Source of the DNA: Streptomyces violaceorubidus | GTDB lineage: Bacteria; Actinomycetota; Actinomycetes; Streptomycetales; Streptomycetaceae | NCBI RefSeq assembly: GCF_000717995.1 | Contig: NZ_JODM01000003.1 | Coordinates: 124,001 to 188,000, forward strand | Direction: 5' to 3' | DNA length: 64,000 nt | Part shown: one piece after another, positions 61,961-64,000 of the stretch | Layout: each line of letters begins with the position of its first letter | How positions within the stretch are numbered: position 1 is the first letter of the stretch | Made by a program: the position numbers and the translations under genes | The notes under the pieces: generated by a model | Told to the model about the DNA's origin: nothing | The model's input: only the letters and a program-made list of their open reading frames with translations | Database searches by the model: none

Positions 61961-63894
61961 AAGACCGTGCCGGCCGCCGCCGCGCCCGTCGCTTCGCGAT
62001 AGGTACGGCGGTGGTAGTAGCGCTGGCCGGGATGAACGGGCCGTGGCTCTACCGCTTCGGAACCGAGAAATACCACCAGTACAAGATCAACCAGCCGGAG
62101 TACAAGGCCGCCAACGGCAAGTGGGAGATCGTCGAGTTTCCCGAGAAGTACCGGCAGAACACCATCCACGCGGCACTGCTGCGCACCGGCAAGGTGCTGC
62201 TGGTCGCCGGGTCCGGCAACAACCAGGACAACTCCGACGCCAAGCAGTACGACACCCGGATCTGGGACCCCGTCAAGGGCACCGTCAAGAAGGTGCCGAC
62301 GCCCACCGACCTGTTCTGCACCGGGCACACGCAGCTCGCCAACGGCAACCTGCTGATCGCGGGCGGCACCAGGCGGTACGAGAAGCTCAAGGGCGACGTC
62401 ACCAAGGCCGGCGGCCTGATGGTCGTCCACAACGAGAACCCGGACAAGCCGATCACCCTCCCGGCGGGCACCCGGTTCACCGGCAGGGAGAACGGCAAGA
62501 CCTTCGTCTCCAAGGACCCCGTGCTGGTGCCGCGCGCGAAGAAGGTCTTCGACCCGGCGACCGGCGCGTTCGTCCGCAACGACCCGGGCCTCGGCCGGAT
62601 CTACGTCGAGGCGCAGCGAAGCGGCAGCACGTACGAGACGGGCACGGAGGACAACTACCGCATCCAGGGCCTGTCGGGTGCCGACGCCCGCAACACCTAC
62701 GGCATCGCGCAGAAGCTCGCCCTCGACAAGAAGGACTTCCAGGGCATCCGGGACGCCTTCGAGTTCGACCCGGTCGCCGAGAAGTACATCAAGGTCGACC
62801 CGATGCACGAGGCCCGCTGGTACCCGACGCTCACCACCCTGAGCGACGGCAGGGTCCTCAGCGTCTCCGGCCTCGACGAAATCGGCCAGCTGGTCCCGGG
62901 CAAGAACGAGGTCTACGACCCGCGGACCAAGGAGTGGACCTACACCGACAAGGTCCGCCAGTTCCCGACGTACCCGGCGCTGTTCCTGATGCAGAACGGC
63001 AAGATCTTCTACTCGGGCGCGAACGCCGGGTACGGACCCGACGACATGGGCCGCACCCCGGGCGTCTGGGACGTGGAGACCAACAAGTTCACCAAGGTCC
63101 CCGGCATGAGCGACGCGAACATGCTGGAGACGGCGAACACGGTGCTGCTGCCGCCCGCGCAGGACGAGAAGTACATGGTGATCGGCGGCGGCGGGGTCGG
63201 CGAGTCCAAGCTGTCCAGCGAGAAGACCCGGATCGCCGACCTCAAGGCGGACGACCCGAAGTTCGTGGACGGGCCGTCACTGGAGAAGGGCACGCGCTAT
63301 CCGCAGGCCTCGGTCCTGCCCGACGACAGCGTGCTGGTCTCCGGCGGCTCGCAGGACTACCGGGGCCGCGGCGACTCCAACATCCTTGAGGCCCGGCTCT
63401 ACCACCCGGACACCAACGCCTTCGAACGGGTCGCCGATCCGCTGGTGGGGCGCAACTACCACTCCGGTTCGATCCTGCTGCCCGACGGGCGCCTGATGTT
63501 CTTCGGCTCGGACTCGCTCTACGCCGACAAGGCCAACACCAAGCCGGGCAGGTTCGAGCAGCGCGTGGAGATCTACACGCCGCCGTACCTGTACCGGGAC
63601 GCGCGGCCGGACCTGTCCGGCGGTCCGCAGACCATCGCGCGCGGCCAGTCGGGCACGTTCACGTCCCGGACGGCGTCGGCGGTCAGGAAGGTGCGGCTGA
63701 TCCGGCCGAGCGCGTCGACCCATGTCACGGACGTGGACCAGCGGTCCATCGCGCTGGACTTCAAGGCGGACGGGGACAAGCTGACGGTGACGGTGCCGGA
63801 GGGGAAGAACCTGGTGCAGTCGGGGTGGTACATGATGTTCGTGACGGACGGGGAGGGGACTCCGAGCAAGGCGGAGTGGGTGCGGGTGCCGTAG
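61957..63894 (+). CDS. glxA: Galactose-oxidase-like copper radical oxidase GlxA
   Basis: The 645-aa protein has a short N-terminal membrane anchor (RRFAIGTAVVVALAGMNGPWLY) and a beta-propeller of kelch-like repeats. The Cys in DLFCTGHTQLANGN is likely to crosslink to the active-site Tyr (Tyr-Cys cofactor). RWYPTLTTLSDGRV and the copper-site His in GRNYHSGSILLPDGRL follow. A C-terminal beta-sandwich ends EWVRVP. It works with CslA in glycan deposition and morphology. Copper supply is needed; the physiological substrate is not settled. Confidence 0.93.
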   Translation: MKDRAGRRRARRFAIGTAVVVALAGMNGPWLYRFGTEKYHQYKINQPEYKAANGKWEIVEFPEKYRQNTIHAALLRTGKVLLVAGSGNNQDNSDAKQYDTRIWDPVKGTVKKVPTPTDLFCTGHTQLANGNLLIAGGTRRYEKLKGDVTKAGGLMVVHNENPDKPITLPAGTRFTGRENGKTFVSKDPVLVPRAKKVFDPATGAFVRNDPGLGRIYVEAQRSGSTYETGTEDNYRIQGLSGADARNTYGIAQKLALDKKDFQGIRDAFEFDPVAEKYIKVDPMHEARWYPTLTTLSDGRVLSVSGLDEIGQLVPGKNEVYDPRTKEWTYTDKVRQFPTYPALFLMQNGKIFYSGANAGYGPDDMGRTPGVWDVETNKFTKVPGMSDANMLETANTVLLPPAQDEKYMVIGGGGVGESKLSSEKTRIADLKADDPKFVDGPSLEKGTRYPQASVLPDDSVLVSGGSQDYRGRGDSNILEARLYHPDTNAFERVADPLVGRNYHSGSILLPDGRLMFFGSDSLYADKANTKPGRFEQRVEIYTPPYLYRDARPDLSGGPQTIARGQSGTFTSRTASAVRKVRLIRPSASTHVTDVDQRSIALDFKADGDKLTVTVPEGKNLVQSGWYMMFVTDGEGTPSKAEWVRVP

Positions 63895-63908
63895 CATTCC
63901 CGCGGCGT

Positions 63909-64000
63909 CTACTCCCGCGCCAGTTCCAAGGCGTACTCGGGGTACCATTCGCCCGCCTTCGGGCCGCCCTTGCACTCGCCGTCGGACTCCCCGGGGCGCT
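63909..64000 (-). CDS. GH6 endoglucanase/cellobiohydrolase, 3' end only
   Basis: Only about 30 C-terminal codons are visible, converging on glxA. They encode RPGESDGECKGGPKAGEWYPEY... ending in ALELARE before TAG at 63909-63911. GESDG...CKGGP...AG.W is the C-terminal signature of family GH6, in which the Asp/Glu of this segment are conserved. It is presumably the cslZ-like glycosidase next to cslA-glxA in other Streptomyces. Everything upstream lies outside the window. Confidence 0.8.
   Translation of the reverse strand, partial: RPGESDGECKGGPKAGEWYPEYALELARE

Overview
The window is high-GC actinobacterial DNA, almost certainly from a Streptomyces chromosome close to S. coelicolor or S. lividans. 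Support for this includes the desferrioxamine operon desABCD, adpA (bldH) with an in-frame TTA codon next to ornA, a CebR/CebEFG-type cellobiose locus, a cdgA-type c-di-GMP gene, a DasR-type site before a chitin-active LPMO, and the cslA-glxA pair. From memory, the gene order matches the S. coelicolor SCO2781 to SCO2838 interval; no database was consulted.

Layout. 1-5.8 kb: 3' end of a siderophore-interacting flavoprotein, an iron box, then translationally coupled desABCD. 5.8-14.5 kb: secreted beta-N-acetylhexosaminidase, a DUF4429/SHOCT protein, a small conserved protein behind a perfect palindrome, glmS, a universal stress protein, adpA, ornA and tRNA-His. 14.6-20.9 kb: CebR-type LacI regulator, CebEFG importer and BglC beta-glucosidase with two CebR-type operators. 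21.3-29.1 kb: two-component system, secreted and hypothetical proteins, a spermidine-synthase-like protein, an HTH/TPR regulator, a histidine phosphatase and a PAP2-type membrane enzyme. 29.0-33.4 kb: a tightly coupled three-gene cassette (RecB/Cas4-like nuclease with a cysteine cluster, a protein of unknown family, an SF1 helicase) behind what looks like a RecA-independent DNA-damage promoter with a leaderless start. 33.4-36.1 kb: remnants of insertion sequences and broken genes. 36.2-46.9 kb: RibD-like reductase, ATPase of the anti-sigma type, Scr1/DUF397 regulatory pair, flavin enzymes, cdgA, M6-like metalloprotease, tRNA-Lys and a secreted pectate lyase. 47.1-47.3 kb: an autonomous transcription unit encoding an atypical 70-nt glycine-type tRNA. 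47.3-56.1 kb: a catabolic locus with two Asp/Glu-racemase-like proteins, a hydroxyacid dehydrogenase, an amidase, a DUF3830 protein, an Ehu-type ABC importer and an IclR regulator. 56.2-64 kb: two more tRNA-Lys genes, an AA10 LPMO, an SPFH protein, a NlpC/P60-like protein, cslA-glxA and the 3' end of a GH6 gene on the opposite strand.

Common themes are polysaccharide use and synthesis (GH20, Ceb/BglC, pectate lyase, LPMO, CslA/GlxA/GH6), iron acquisition, and developmental control (AdpA, CdgA, Scr1/DUF397).

The best candidates for something little described are the nuclease/unknown/helicase cassette at 29.0-33.4 kb, read here as a Dna2-like machine split over three proteins, and the atypical tRNA at 47.18 kb. 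All function calls come from reading motifs and from family knowledge; no alignment, structure prediction or promoter scan was run.
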